From the NCBI GenBank assembly GCA_036346375.1, contig CM070517.1, positions 9,651,161 through 9,715,160 on the forward strand: DNA of 64,000 nucleotides, in the 5' to 3' direction. Position numbers and translations under genes: made by a program. Below the pieces are notes generated by a model. It worked only from the letters and a program-made list of their open reading frames with translations. It made no database searches and was not told the origin of the DNA. Below are positions 10,712 to 22,328 of this stretch, in pieces. The DNA is from Guadua angustifolia (lineage: Eukaryota; Streptophyta; Magnoliopsida; Poales; Poaceae). The stretch's first letter is position 1. Every line of letters begins with the position of its first letter.

Positions 10712-12160
10712 TTGTGTTGATTTTGTACCCGAAGAAGAACCACAACAAGAAGCCTCCAGTTCGCGAGCTGGCGCATGAGAAGAAGTACCGCAACTTCTCG
10801 AAGAACAAGAAGCTCTTCCACCACGTCCACGCCGCCCTCGACGACATCAGCCTCTCTGACATGGAGACATGGAGCGACGAAGGCGAGAATAATCCGCTAG
10901 AGAATAAAGGTGGCAACGACTTTTCCGACATGTGCTTCATGACAGACGCCAACGGCATGAGCTACTCTAAGCTCTACAGCGACTTAGACGAGGTGCCCAC
11001 CTACAACCAACTCAATGAAGCTTTCTGTGAGCTAGGAAAATTTCATGCTAGAGCAAGAGTTAAGTATATGGAGCTTGAGAAGGAAGTAGGTATCTTGACT
11101 CGGGAGTTAGCTTTTCTTAGATCTTCTCCCTCCCGAGTCATTGATGATTATGTGTTGTATGATGCTTTGCTTGTGGAACTAGTGAACCTAAGGAGTTTGC
11201 ATCATAGTGTGCAAACTGAACTTAAAAGTCTTAAGTAGAAGAATGCTAGCACTTGTTCTGTTGATGTTTCTTCTTTAGATGCTAGTTTTCTTCATGCTTA
11301 CTCTACTCCTTCATGCTCAAATTGCCCCAAGTTACTTGCTAAAATTGATGTCATGAGTGCTCACCTTAGGAATCTTCTAGAAATGATGAATTTCAAATGC
11401 ATGCTTCTAAGGACCCTGTCAGCTCATGTGAGGGCTGTATGCAACTATAACTTGATAACGAAGCTTTAAAAGTCAAGTGTGCTAAACTTGATAAGGACTT
11501 AATAGATAAGTCACGCAAGAGTTGCTTGCAATGTTCTGTGATTGAGGGAGTTTTCGATAAAATCCAAGTCGAACTTAGGAAGAAATTAGAAGACTAAGCC
11601 CATAGGATTAGAGAAGCTCTTTGCATTTCTTGTGTGGCCCTCAAGATTGAGGCAGCCATTCTGAGGGAGAAAAATGCGTATGCTAGTGTTTCTTCTTCAT
11701 TTTCATGTTCTTCTTCTTCCTCTCGCCCCTATTCTTCATGTGCCTCTCTCTTCCAGGAGTGTGAGTATCTCATGAGCACTCTCGAGAAGTTTGTAGGATA
11801 TAAGAAAATGCTAAACCTCATTCTAGGCCAATCAAAAATCAGTAAATTTCATCAGGGTCTAGGATTTGACAACTTGGAGCACGCTAGGACTCACCCTGCT
11901 CCCATTGTGCGTGGCTCCAAGAGTGGAGAGATTGTGGCAGCTCCTAGGGTGAGTATCACTGTGTTTACTTCTGCTAGGGTTGTCCATAGGACTTCTGAGC
12001 AGAAGGGTGCTTCTCCTATTACTTCTGCCTCTAGCATGGTGAAGTATTCAAGAACCTTTTGTAAGAAGGATGATCAACTAGTATATTTCTATTTTAGGTA
12101 CGCCAAGATCACAAGACATGTGTGTGTTGCTGCTCTTAGGGGTATTCAAGGCCATCCCTA
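10712..12160 (+). pseudogene. gag: Copia gag remnant
   Basis: Begins abruptly with lysine-rich PKKNHNKKPPVRELAHEK, then an acidic segment and a long heptad-like region (LEKEVGILTRELAFL) that may form a coiled coil. Stops lie at about 11236 and again between 11466 and 11600. The C-terminal part (11634-12160) contains RVVHRTSEQ and a degenerate zinc knuckle, FCKKDDQLVYFYFR, in place of the usual FCxKDGHLxxFC pattern. The serine-rich stretch at about 11690-11760 (SSFSCSSSSSRPYSS) is typical of gag linkers in this group. Confidence 0.7.
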
Positions 12161-12599
12161 GACTTTGAGTGCTCCTATGGCACACACTGCTCCTAGACAA
12201 GTTTGAGAGTCGCCAATTTTTAGGCAGCATCCAGGAAACGGTTTTTATGCTGTTTAGTCGAGTTTTAGTCCAAGAATTGCTCGTGGTCAGTCTTTCTACC
12301 ATCCTCTTGATATTCCTCATTTTTCCATCGAAGTAGATATCAACGGCGTGAGGTATTTTCTGGTAGAAGATTTAGGCAGTCTCGTTGGGATGGTTCGGCC
12401 TTTGCACCACGGCGGGCGAAAGCAGTGATAGCTCCCTGATCTTCTACTAGAGTTATTTTTTCTGATCTTGTGAGAGTCGAGCATCAGAGAGGCATTAGAG
12501 TCCAGTCTTCTTCTTTTGTAGCTGGTACTTGAGGCATCGTGTGATTCAGTATTTGGTTCTCAAGTTTTCACTTTAACCTAGTGCTGAGTCCTCTCTCTC

Positions 12600-13757
12600 T
12601 CTTTTGACTTGATTAGGTTCACTGGATGGGGAAGGGAGATGTTTAGATTGTTGACTCCAGTTGCTCTCGCCATATGATCGGAGACTCCCTTTGGTTCTCT
12701 TCCCTAGTATGAGCTCCTGGTGATGAGTTGATCACTTTTGCGGATGCTTCTTCAGGTAGAGTCATTACTAAAGGTATCGTCTGCATTAATGAAAATTTTA
12801 TTCTTAAGGATGTTGCCTTAGTGTGTAAGCTGTAATATAATTTGCATTCTGTTTCTCAGCTTATCGATGACTCTTTCGAGGTAAGCTTTAAGAGTAATGC
12901 TTGTAGAATCCTTGATTCATCAGGAGAGTTAGTTTGCAGGATTTCTAGATTCGGGAGTCTTTCGTGCTGATTTTTCTATTTCTTCTGGAGACTCTCTTTG
13001 GTGTTTGATTGCTTTTGAGTCCCGTGATCTCTGCTTCTGGCATAGGAGATTTGGTCACATTGGCTTTGATCATTTGACCAGAGTTAGCAGCCACGATCTT
13101 ATTCGTGGTTTGTCCAAACTCAAGATGGTCAAAGACTTAGTTTGCTCTCCCTGCCGACTTGGCAAGATGGTAATTGCTTCTCATCCTCCAGTCACCGTAG
13201 TGATGACTGATGCACCAGAACAGCTTTTACATATGGACATTGAGGGTCCAGCTAGAGTGCAGTCTGCAGGAGGGAAGTGGTATGTCCTTTTCATTGTTGA
13301 TGATTTTTCAAGGTATTCTTGGGTATTTTTCATGGCCTGAAAAGATGAAACTTTTTCTCACTTCAGGGGATTTGTTAGTAGGTTGTCTATTGAGCTCCCA
13401 GATGTATTACGAGCTATACGTAGTGATAATGGCACAGAGTTCAAGAATTCCTACTATGAGAGTTTCTGTGTGAAGTCTGGTTTATACCATTAGTTTTCTT
13501 CTCCCTACATCCCTCACAAAATGGTGTAGTGGAAAGGAAGACAGGACCCTGGTTGAGATGGCCAAGATTATACTAGATGAGTACAATACTCCTATGAAGT
13601 TTTGGGCTGAGGCTATAACTACTGCTTGTCATATTTCCAATCAGGTTTTCTTGAGAGCACATTTGCATTGCACTTCTTATGAGTTGAGGTATGGGCGAAA
13701 GCTCAGTGTTTCTCATTTTTGCATTTTTGGTTGCAAGTGCTTTATATTGAAGTTTGG
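12600..13757 (+). pseudogene. pol: Copia protease and integrase remnant
   Basis: Protease is marked by VDSSCSRHMIGD at about 12650-12685, where the family normally has DSGCSRHM, so the glycine next to the active aspartate is replaced. Then come ILKDVALV and LHSVSQL. The GAG-pre-integrase zinc-binding part is clear (FWHRRFGHIGFDHL...LVCSPCRLGK, about 13030-13160). The integrase core has LLHMDIEGP, VDDFSRYSWVFF and RAIRSDNGTEF, so two of the catalytic acids are visible. TGA at 13338 and later stops break the frame. The protein ends at FGCKCFILKFG, where the reverse-strand LTR begins. Confidence 0.75.
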
Positions 13758-14480
13758 TGATGCACACACAGGGGTGCCCGATCTTCTGATGAGAACGATA
13801 CGTCGACTTGGGAGTTGATGAACTTGTGATCTTGGCTTCCAACCAGCGAGGAAGGGAACCAACAATCGCAACGCCACCAACTCAAGTTGATCAGCCATGT
13901 CCGAACGCGATAGATCCTTATTCCTGCTAGTAATCGAGGAACATGCAAGAACAAGTGAGAAGCAATCTGAAACTTGGATTAATCAAAAGTCACAAACAAA
14001 GGTGAGGTTCTATTTCTCGTGTTGGATGGTCTAGTCGACACACACAAGACAGGGCGGGACGCACAAGGGGGTCTACTACACACAACAAAACCTAAAAAAC
14101 AATGCACGAAAGTGGCACCCACGCCAGGGGCGACGGCCAAAGGGGCGCCCAAACCATGGGTGGCGGCCAGCACCACCAAACTCTAAGGATACATGTGCCT
14201 TGGGCCCAAAAGAATGGTGGTGCAGCACCCTGAAGTTCTGGTCTGTGAGAATTTTTTTGATTTTCCATTATTCCTCAAGGAACTAGGCCGTGGGACTAGG
14301 TCCATTAGAAAGCTTATCTCCTAAGCTTACAAACGGGTGGTCGTACATCAAAAACAGAGTTCGGGAGCCTAAGATACGCCGGTTTGAAGTTGACATGCTG
14401 CTGGATTGCCAAACTGGACTCGGTAACGAATTGGGCTTAAACGTGGGCCTTCATTGGCATGTGGGCTATCCTTGGCATGT

Positions 14481-15385
14481 TTATGAGGACATCACCAACA
14501 TGGATACGACCAGCGTGACCGCTGCCCCTCCTTCCTCTCCGGCCTCTCCAATGACTACCGACGCTGCTCCATCTTAGTCACATACGATCGACGCTGCGAC
14601 AACTTCGTCGCCGAGAGGCCTTAATCCAAAAGCTCAGCTATTCAAGACCACATCAACAGACAAGGGCCTCAAGCACACACCCCGAGAACAGCCCACGTAT
14701 CAAGGAAGGCCCGTATGGAAGCCCAAGATCCCAAAAAGCCCGGTTCGGCCATCCAGTAGCATGCCAAATTCAACTGGGCATAACTCGGGCTCCCGGACTC
14801 CGTTTTCAGCGTGCAACCACCCGTTTGAAAGCTTAGGAGATAAGCTTTCCAATGGATTTAGCCCCACTTCCAAATTCACTCCAGAACGATAGAAAATATG
14901 GAACAATATTATGGGCCAGAAATTCAGGGTGCTGCATCACCTCACTTTTGGGCCTATGGCCCATGTATCTTAGGGTTTTGGTGGCCACCGCTATTTTGGC
15001 TGCCCTACACCTCCTGGCCGCCGCTATATATGTGGCCACCACCGTTCTTTTACGCTTAGGTTTTGTTGTGTTTTGGTAGATCTCTTGTGCGTCCCTCCTC
15101 GTGTTCGCGTGTGTCGACTAGACCACCCGTGACGAGAAACAGAACCTCACCTTTGTATCTTTGAGATTATTGGATTGGAATTGCTCTCACCTTGTTCTTG
15201 CTTGTTCTCGGTTGCAGCAGGTACAAGGATCGATCGGCTCTTTGATTCGGTTGATCGCCTTGTGTGGTGACGTTGCGATTGTTTGGTTGCTGATCTCGTG
15301 GTTAGTAGCCGATCTATCTACTTCGTGCGCTATCAAACCGACGTATCATTCTCATCAGAAGAACGGGGCGACCTATTGCATATCA
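14481..15385 (+). repeat. 5' LTR of CRM element 2
   Basis: Starts TTATGAGGACATCACC (second base G changed to T relative to 17925) and ends TTGCATATCA. A TATATATG box lies at about 15025. It matches 17925-18829 with scattered substitutions. Confidence 0.88.
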
Positions 15386-16860
15386 AGTGGTATCAGAGCT
15401 AGGTCCCGAAACAAGAGGGTGGGAATGATAATACCACCTTGCTTGTGGAGGGGAGTGAATACCACCTTAAAACGGAGAGCAACCCTTCCCCCATCAGGCT
15501 AGTCTTTTGGGGGCCACATGGGACTCTTATGGCCTGGCTATGGTAGCCAAGGTGTGTATTCCCTCGTTGGGCCAAGGCTCACGCTCTGGGCGCTTAGGCG
15601 TCCGTCACGGGCGAGGCACGTCGCGCCATATGGTCTGTGCCGCAAGCACGCACGCGCACCCGGAGGGATCGCGCTGGCCATGACGAGCGACGATTGCCTG
15701 GTGAGAACACCTTTATCTTTGTTTAGTTCATCTTGTTCGTCCTAGAGTCCAGAAAAATAGCCCAAAAAATATATGTTCGCTGTGTGATCAATCTAATCCG
15801 AGCCCCTTTTTAGCCTTTACTATTACTACCTAGTTTAATTCTTATTGAATTTACGTTGCATCGTTGTGTCGTTGCTGGTCTTAGTATTTTCATCTTTAGA
15901 GTTTCGAGTTCTTGTCACATTCTTGTCACCGAGTTGAACTCCATCGCGTCGTCGCGTCCAATTCGAATCCGCCTCTGTTCAGTTTGGTATTTTGGTCATA
16001 ACTCCCTCATACGAACTCAGATTTTGCTGTTCTTATACTTTCCTAAAACCTTGAGAAATTATCTACAACTTTGTCCATTGTGAAACTTTCCAGAAACGTT
16101 GTCTTCTTGCCCAAAATCCCGTCGGATTGGAATCTATTTTCATCCTGGATTTTCTGAGCAGTCTGTATTTCGGGGTCAATATCTCTAGCTTCCCTTATCC
16201 AAAATAGATGTTCCATATATGCAAATTAATCAGCTCGAAAAGGTCTACAACTTTCCAGTTATACGTTTTTGCATTGGAAGCCAATAAAAACCCGAAAACT
16301 GCATTTGAAGTTTCTGCATAGTAGATCTGTTTGCAGCAGAAAGAAAAAGTTTGAGTTGTAATTCATCATATGTGCCACTTTTCATATAGAAGGAAGAAAA
16401 ATAAGAAAAGACAAGTGTATATAAAAGAGCCGCACTAAAAGGTGGGAATAGGAGCCCTAGCTATTTGCTTGTGTGCTGAGGTCGTTTTAGTTGCTGTTTC
16501 TGTGACTTCATTGGTGTTTAAGCTCGCGTCTCTAGTACGGTCTAGCCTAGAACCAGCAAAGTACCGCCGTTGAACGTTCTTTCAACTTGTTTTGGCTAGT
16601 GTGGTTCTAGTATATCCTTTGCTACATATTATATCTATCCAATCTCCACCTACTATTAACCACAGGAGAAGCACCTTGCAATTGCTTTGTCACCCCTGAG
16701 TGCAGATTACCATCATCCACCGATTGAACCTTGAAAAGCCGCAGGATAAGAACCGGTAAGAACTTGGTGTGAGCTTGAGCGTGTGAGATCCTCCACTGTC
16801 CACATATTAGTAGATAGGAATATACATTTTTGTGTGTATTTTTCTTGTCTACCACTAATA
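15386..16860 (+). other. PBS and leader of CRM element 2
   Basis: The PBS TGGTATCAGAGC is at 15388-15399, two bases after the LTR. The 1.46-kb leader has no supported gene. From about 15840 it is related to the leaders of elements 1 and 3 (AGAGTTTCGAGTTC..., GGAGCCCTAGCT...). The part 15400-15700 (GGGGGCCACATGGG... and a GC-rich stretch) has no counterpart that I see in the other leaders. Confidence 0.7.
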
Positions 16861-17877
16861 ATGGCAGGTCCACGAAAAAACGATGATCTATACTTCGAGG
16901 ATGATTTAAGCATTCCGCCAGGAACAAAGAAATATATGCGGAAACTTAATCATGAGTTTGAGAAAAGAGAAGAAATTGAAAGAAAAAATCACAGTGAGTT
17001 CATGGAGAAATTGCTAAATGGAGAATTAAAAAATGAAAAGGTCGAGCATGGGACTATCCCTTCGACCAAGAATGAGAAGAAACCACTGAAGAAAGAAGTC
17101 AAGCCTACACAATCTAAGAAGAAGGATAGTAAGTGTATTTCAATATATAACGATAAGAATGTGCTTGCTATTCCCGCGACTAACCCTATAGGCAAGAATG
17201 ATCAAGATGGTGTGCACCTGAGTGCTGCAATGACGGACAACTACATGAGCCTCATGTCTCATCGCCTACTTAGTGCACCAGTGGAGCATGCCAATGAAAC
17301 TCAACGCAACAACTTATTCCAAACTATGTTTGTTGTGCAAAAACGCGTGGTACACGTCATCATTGATGGAGGAAACTGTAGCAACCTCGCAAGTGTACAC
17401 ATGGTCGAGAAGCTTGGCTTGACCACGACTCCACTTGGGCAACCTTACTCAATGGAATGGTTCAACTCAATTGGTAAGGTTCAGGTAACACAAACTGTGC
17501 AAATTCCTGTCTCCATTGGTTCATACCATGATCATGTTTATTGTGATGTCATACCTATGGAATCAAGCTCACTTTTATTAGGTAGACCTTGGTTATATGA
17601 TGTTGATGCTATTCACTATGGTAGAGCCAATCAATATACTTTCAAGTTTAATAGAAAGAAAGTGATTTTGAATCCAATGACTCCTGCTGAGCTAGCCAAA
17701 ATTAATGCAAAAAGAACTAATAGTAAAGAACAAGAGGATGACAAACTTGTTAGTGGTGTACAACAATCTAAACCATTGTTCAAGAAAGTAGTTCTTTTAA
17801 ATATGATTGTTTCCTCACATGATATTGCTTTGCAGACATCTGTTTCCTTGCCTCCTGTTGCCACTAACCTGTTGTAG
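16861..17877 (+). CDS. Gag-replacement/protease protein of CRM element 2
   Basis: Open frame of 338 codons from ATG 16861, which directly follows ...CCACTAATA and begins MAGPRKNDD. An in-frame upstream extension to 16783 exists, but the MAG start matches that of CRM element 3 (MAG...). Residues 1-25 are acidic, about 30-65 are charged and helix-like (KLNHEFEKREEIERKNHSEF), and about 75-105 are very lysine-rich. No capsid core and no CCHC knuckle are present. Residues about 155-285 are a retropepsin-like domain (HVIIDGGNCSNLAS, then SIGSYHDHVYCDVIPM and LLLGRPWLYDVDAIHYGRANQ). The frame ends at TAG 17875-17877, where elements 1 and 3 have CAG. Reading past this single stop, the frame continues into the LTR to 18135. 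The protein is unusually well kept for this window, but its function is unknown. Confidence 0.75.
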   Translation: MAGPRKNDDLYFEDDLSIPPGTKKYMRKLNHEFEKREEIERKNHSEFMEKLLNGELKNEKVEHGTIPSTKNEKKPLKKEVKPTQSKKKDSKCISIYNDKNVLAIPATNPIGKNDQDGVHLSAAMTDNYMSLMSHRLLSAPVEHANETQRNNLFQTMFVVQKRVVHVIIDGGNCSNLASVHMVEKLGLTTTPLGQPYSMEWFNSIGKVQVTQTVQIPVSIGSYHDHVYCDVIPMESSSLLLGRPWLYDVDAIHYGRANQYTFKFNRKKVILNPMTPAELAKINAKRTNSKEQEDDKLVSGVQQSKPLFKKVVLLNMIVSSHDIALQTSVSLPPVATNLL

Positions 17878-17911
17878 GATCATGAGAAGAAGTCGACGAC
17901 GACTCCAATTC

Positions 17912-17924
17912 AAGAAGGGGAGGA
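17912..17924 (+). other. Polypurine tract of CRM element 2
   Basis: AAGAAGGGGAGGA directly before the 3' LTR start at 17925, identical to the tract of CRM element 3 (24389-24401). Confidence 0.85.
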
Positions 17925-18829
17925 TGATGAGGACATCACCAACATGGATACGACCAGCGTGACCGCTGCCCCTCCTTCCTCTCCGGCCTCTCCAATGACT
18001 ACCGACGCTGCTCCATCTTCGTCACATACGATCGATGCTGTGGCAACTTCGTCGCCGAGAGGCCTTAATCCAAAAGCTCAGCTATTCAAGCCCACATCAA
18101 CAGACAAGGGCCTCAAGCACACACCCCGAGAATAGCCCACGTATCAAGGAAGGCCCGTATGGAAGCCCAAGATGCCAAAGAGCCCAGTTCGGCCATCCAG
18201 CAGCATGCCAACTTCAAACGGACATAACTCGGGCTCCCAGACTCCGTTTTCAGCGTGCGACCACCCGTTTGAAAACTTAGGAGATGTTCTTTCCAATGTA
18301 TCCAGCCCAACTTCCAAATTCACTCCAGAACGACAGAAAAATGTGGAACAATGTCATGGGCCAGAAATTCAGGGTGCTGCATCACCTCACTTTTGGGCCT
18401 ATGGCCCATGTATCTTAGGGTTTTGGTGGCCACCGCTATTTTGGCTGCCCTACACCTCCTGGCCGCCACTATATATGTGGCCACCACCGTTATTTTACGC
18501 TAGGTTTTCTTGTGTTTTGGTAGACCCCTTATGCGTCCCTCCTCGTGTTTGCATGTGTCGACTAGACCACCCGTGACGAGAAACAGAATCTCACCTTTGT
18601 ATCTTTGATATTATTGGATTGGAATTGCTCTCACCTTGTTCTTGCTTGTTCTCGGTTGCAGCAGGTACAAGGATCGATCGGGTCTTTGATTCGGTTGATC
18701 GCCTCATGTGGTGACGTTGCGATTGCTTGGTTGCTGATCTCGTGGTTAGTAGCCGATCCATCTACTTCGTGTGCTATCAAACAGACGTATCATTCTCATC
18801 AGAAGATCGGGCCGACCTAGTGCGCATCA
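17925..18829 (+). repeat. 3' LTR of CRM element 2
   Basis: Starts TGATGAGGACATCACC and ends GTGCGCATCA, 905 bp. In-frame coding continues through its first 211 bases (DITNMDTTSVTAAPP...) to TAG at 18133-18135. Confidence 0.88.
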
Positions 18830-19003
18830 CAAGTGGTCTCGATGTGCCGGTCCATCAAAGGTGGATGGAAAGGCCGTGCTTCTGGATTAAGCCCTCCATG
18901 TGACGTAGATGAAGTAGCGGCCAAAACACCAAAGGTCGTGAATGAAGGTGTCACTTGGATAGAAAAGGCAGTGGTCGTATCTATGGTTGGGATGTCCTCA
19001 TCT

Positions 19004-20211
19004 GGTAACAGGGAGATTAGCCCTTGCCTTCGGGCTCTCCTTCAGCAAGTGGCTTTGTTCCTACCTCTTCTACTCAAGAGGTAGTGGCCACTTCTGCTTC
19101 TGGTCCTCCCCGCTACATTCAGCATTCTCATCCACTAAAGCAGATCATTGGTGATCTGTTGGAGCGTGTGACGTGCTCAAAATAAAGCTTATCTTCTTTC
19201 TGCCTTCACTCTGTCTTTGTTGCCTCTTTCGAGCCAAAGGATGTTACTCATGCATTATCCAGTGAATCATGGATTATTCCATTTCATGAGAAACTGGAAA
19301 ACTTTGAGAGGAACAAAGTCTGGTAGCTTGTAGAGCCCCCATCTGGTCATAATATCGTTGGGACGAAGTGGGTGTTCAAAAACAAGTAGAGTGAGGATGG
19401 GGTTTTCATTCGCAGCAAGGCTAGGTTGGTTGCACAGAGCATCAATCAGGTTGAGGGTCTTGACATTGAGGAGACCTTTCCCTTGTAGCTAGACTAGAGG
19501 CGATTAGAATCCAGCTTATATTTTCTGCATCCCAAGGCTTCAAGCCCTATCAAATGGATGTCAAGAGTGCTTTTCTCAATGGCTTTATTGAGGAAGAGGT
19601 TTATGTCAAGCAACCTCCTGGATTTGAGAACTTTAAATACCCAAACCATGTCTAAAAGCTTCCCAAAGCCATGTATGGACTTAAGCAGGCCCCTAGAGTA
19701 TGGTATGAGAGGCTTAAGCCCTATCTTCTCAGTCATGATTTCAAAATGGATATGTAGACAAAACTCTATTCATCAGACACTAGGATTCTTATTTCCTCCT
19801 CATCTAGATTTATGTGGACGATATTATCTTTGGTGGCTCATCTCAGTCTCTTGTTTCTCATTTTTCTAAGGCGATGAGCACATAATTTGATATAAGTATG
19901 ATGGGTGAATTGAGCTACTTCCTCGGCTTCCAAATCAAGCAGAATCAGGAGGGTACTTTCCTGTACCAAGTTAAGTACTCGGGTCCTCCTAAGGTGGTTT
20001 GATATGTCTGATGGGAAGCTTGTGATGACTCCTATAGCTACCACTGATGTCCTTGATCCTAATGAGGCTAGTGAGTCTGCTAATCAGAAGGAGTTCCAGA
20101 GCATGATTGGCTCTCTCTTTTATCTCACTACCTCTCGACTGGACATACACTTTTCCGTGTGTATGTGCACTCGCTTTCAGGCTTCTCCTTGCATGTCTCA
20201 TCGCCAAGCAG
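19004..20211 (+). pseudogene. pol: Copia reverse transcriptase remnant
   Basis: Starts with a linker (TSASGPPRYIQHSHPLKQII), then the copia RT signature IVGTKWVFKNK*SEDGVFIRSKARLVAQ with an internal TAG. After a frame change it gives KSAFLNGFIEEEVYVKQPPGFEN and the AMYGLKQAPRVWYERLKP region. IYVDDIIFGG is visible with frame slips at about 19805-19840, so the YVDD active site is preserved. MMGELSYFLGFQIKQNQEGTF and MIGSLFYLTTSRLDIHFSVC follow. It ends at SHRQA, where CRM element 3 is inserted. Confidence 0.78.
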
Positions 20212-21088
20212 TGATGAGGACATCCCAACCAAGGATACAACCGCTGCCCCTTCTTCCCCTACGACCACTACTTCATCCCCGACCGTCGTTGTTTCGGCCG
20301 CTACTTCATCTTCGATGCTTGGAGGGCTTAATCCGGAAGCAAGACCTTTCCACCCACCTTTGCTGGACCAACACGTCAAGATCATCCACCGAGGACAGCC
20401 CACGAGCCAGGGAAGGCCCAAGATCAAGCCCAATTCGTCCACAACTCTGGTTCGGCCATCCAGGAGCAGCAGTACTTCAAACGGACATAACTTGGGTTCC
20501 CGGACTCCGTTTCTAGTGTGCGACCACTCGTTTGAAAGCTATCGAGATAACCTTTCTAATGGATCTAGTCCCACGGCCAAATTCCTCCTGGAGCGACGGA
20601 AAATCACAAAACAATCTCACGGGACAGAAATCCCGGGTGCTGCGCCACCTTTCTTTTGGGCCCAAGGCCCATGTATCTTAGGGTTTTGGTGGGCACCGCT
20701 TTCTTGGCTGCCCTACACCTCCTGGCCGCTGCTATATATGTGGCCGCCGCCGCTCTTTTTCGTTTAGGTTTTGTTTGTGTTTGGTAGACCCCGTGTGCGT
20801 CCCTCCTCGCGTTTGCGCGTGTCGACTAGACCGCCCGGACCGAGAAAACAGAACCTCAACTTGTTTCTTTTGATTTCAATACTACCCTTTCAGATTGCTT
20901 CATACTTTGTTCTTGCGGGTCTCGATTTCTTGCAGGAACAATTGATCGATTGGATCTTGTATCGTGTGGATTGGCATTGCGATTGTGAAGCTCCCGACCG
21001 CTGGTTAGAAGCCCTAAATTCGTGCCATCAACACCCCCAAATCGACGTATCATCATCTCACCGAAAGATCGGGATCCCGTCCCCATCA
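20212..21088 (+). repeat. 5' LTR of CRM element 3
   Basis: TGATGAGGACATCCCAACC to CCGTCCCCATCA, with a TATATATG box at about 20733. Pairs with 24402-25280. Confidence 0.92.
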
Positions 21089-22328
21089 AGTTGGTATCAG
21101 AGCTCAAGGTTGCTCGGTGAGATTTCCCCTCAATTCTGATTTTTTTCACCTAGAGTCCAGAAAAGAACCACAAAAAAATTAGTAGATTGGTTTTCTATCC
21201 GAGCCAATTTGTGCCCTAACTTTTACTACTTGTTCTTGGTTTGTTGAATAAATCGGATGCATAATTGTGTCTTTGCTGGTTTTAGAGTCTAGTTCCTTTA
21301 GAGTTTGAGTTCTATTCACGTAATTGTCATAGTGTTTTTCGCGTTCATCGTGTCTCCTTTGTGCCCATGCCACCATCTCGCCGCCGCTAACAACAAGCGC
21401 TGCAGCCCCAAACCAACCATATCACAAATACTTTTACCTTCCAAAAATAGTGGATCGGTTCCAAAAATAGCAGATTGGTTTCCAAAATTTTGGTTGATCT
21501 TCACCAAAAATAGCGGATTGGTTTCCTTGTAAGAGTTTCACAATTTCCACCTGCCAAAACACCTCCACATCCACGGGCCGAGCCCCACCACTTCCCCAAC
21601 TCAGCCAAGCCCAAAAAGGAAACTCCAAAACCTACTCCAATTCGTTCTCGCGTGCAATTTTGTGACTGCTGCAGTAAAACAGTCATAACTTCTGCATACG
21701 AACTCAGATTTGGACGTTCTTGGACTCGTTCGAAAGATCACGAAATTTCCTATCAGATCCGACTTTGTCTTTGACAAAGTAGATATTTCCAAATTCAGCC
21801 TTTAACAGTGAGAAAAGTTGCAATCTTTGTTAGGCTGATTTTTGATCCACCGCAAAAACAAAAAAAAAGTGTGTGTGGTGAGTGTTGCTTGGGAGTCTCC
21901 TTTGAGTCTATTATTCAGTTTTAGGGCTCCCACAAAAAAAAAGGAAAAAAAATCAAAAAAAAAGAAAAGAAAAAGAGAGGAGCCCTAGCTGCTTGCTTTG
22001 TGTTGTGGTCGTTCTCATTGCATCTATGTGGCATCGTTGGTGAAAAAGAGAGGAGCCCTAGCCTAGGACCAGCACTGTACTGATTGTGAACGACTTTTCA
22101 GCTTACTTTGGTTCAGTGGTACTAGTTCCTCCTTTGCTACATATTATTGCCTGTCCAAGCTCCACCATCTTCTAACCATCTGAGGTTACGGAATTTGCAA
22201 TCGCTGCCACATCGAGGATTTGTAAGAACTTGGTAGAAGCTTGGCGTGTGTGAGGCTTGCCCATTCATACACCTAGTAGTTCATAGGAGCTTTCATATCT
22301 CTGTGAAGTTTCTTTGTTTCTACTAACT
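21089..22328 (+). other. PBS and leader of CRM element 3
   Basis: PBS TGGTATCAGAGC at 21092-21103. The leader contains three imperfect repeats of CCAAAAATAGCGGATTGGTT at about 21440-21520 and poly-A rich stretches near 21935-21975. The GGAGCCCTAGCT block is at about 21978, with a second GGAGCCCTAGCC at about 22050, apparently a short duplication. No gene seen. Confidence 0.7.

Larger units (their letters stand above)
14481..18829 (+). mobile_element. CRM element 2: non-autonomous CRM derivative lacking RT, RNase H and integrase
   Basis: About 4.35 kb with two 905-bp LTRs, PBS and PPT. The interior encodes one protein (16861-17877) with a protease domain and then jumps straight to the sequence just upstream of the 3' LTR. 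Flanking pentamers CATGT (14476-14480) and CAAGT (18830-18834) differ at one base and may be an aged target duplication. It lies inside the reverse-strand solo LTR. Since pol is absent, replication must have relied on proteins from another CRM element. Non-autonomous CRM relatives are known in rice (noaCRR). Confidence 0.85.
13758..19003 (-). repeat. Reverse-strand solo CRM-type LTR, split by CRM element 2
   Basis: Read on the minus strand, 19003-18830 begins (A)GATGAGGACATCCCAACCATAG and 14480-13758 ends ...GGGTGCCCCTGTGTGTGCATCA. Together they give about 897 bp, the size of the other CRM-type LTRs here. No internal region or second LTR accompanies it, so it is a solo LTR left by LTR-LTR recombination, or a deletion derivative. 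Flanks (TTTGG at 13753-13757, GGTAA at 19004-19008) are not duplicates, and flanking copia sequence is missing, so a deletion probably removed the target duplication. Confidence 0.75.

Noticed and set aside
18961..19084. New plus-strand LTR start around GATGTCCTCATC
   Set aside because: GATGTCCTCAT is the reverse complement of the CRM LTR start. It is the start of the reverse-strand solo LTR.
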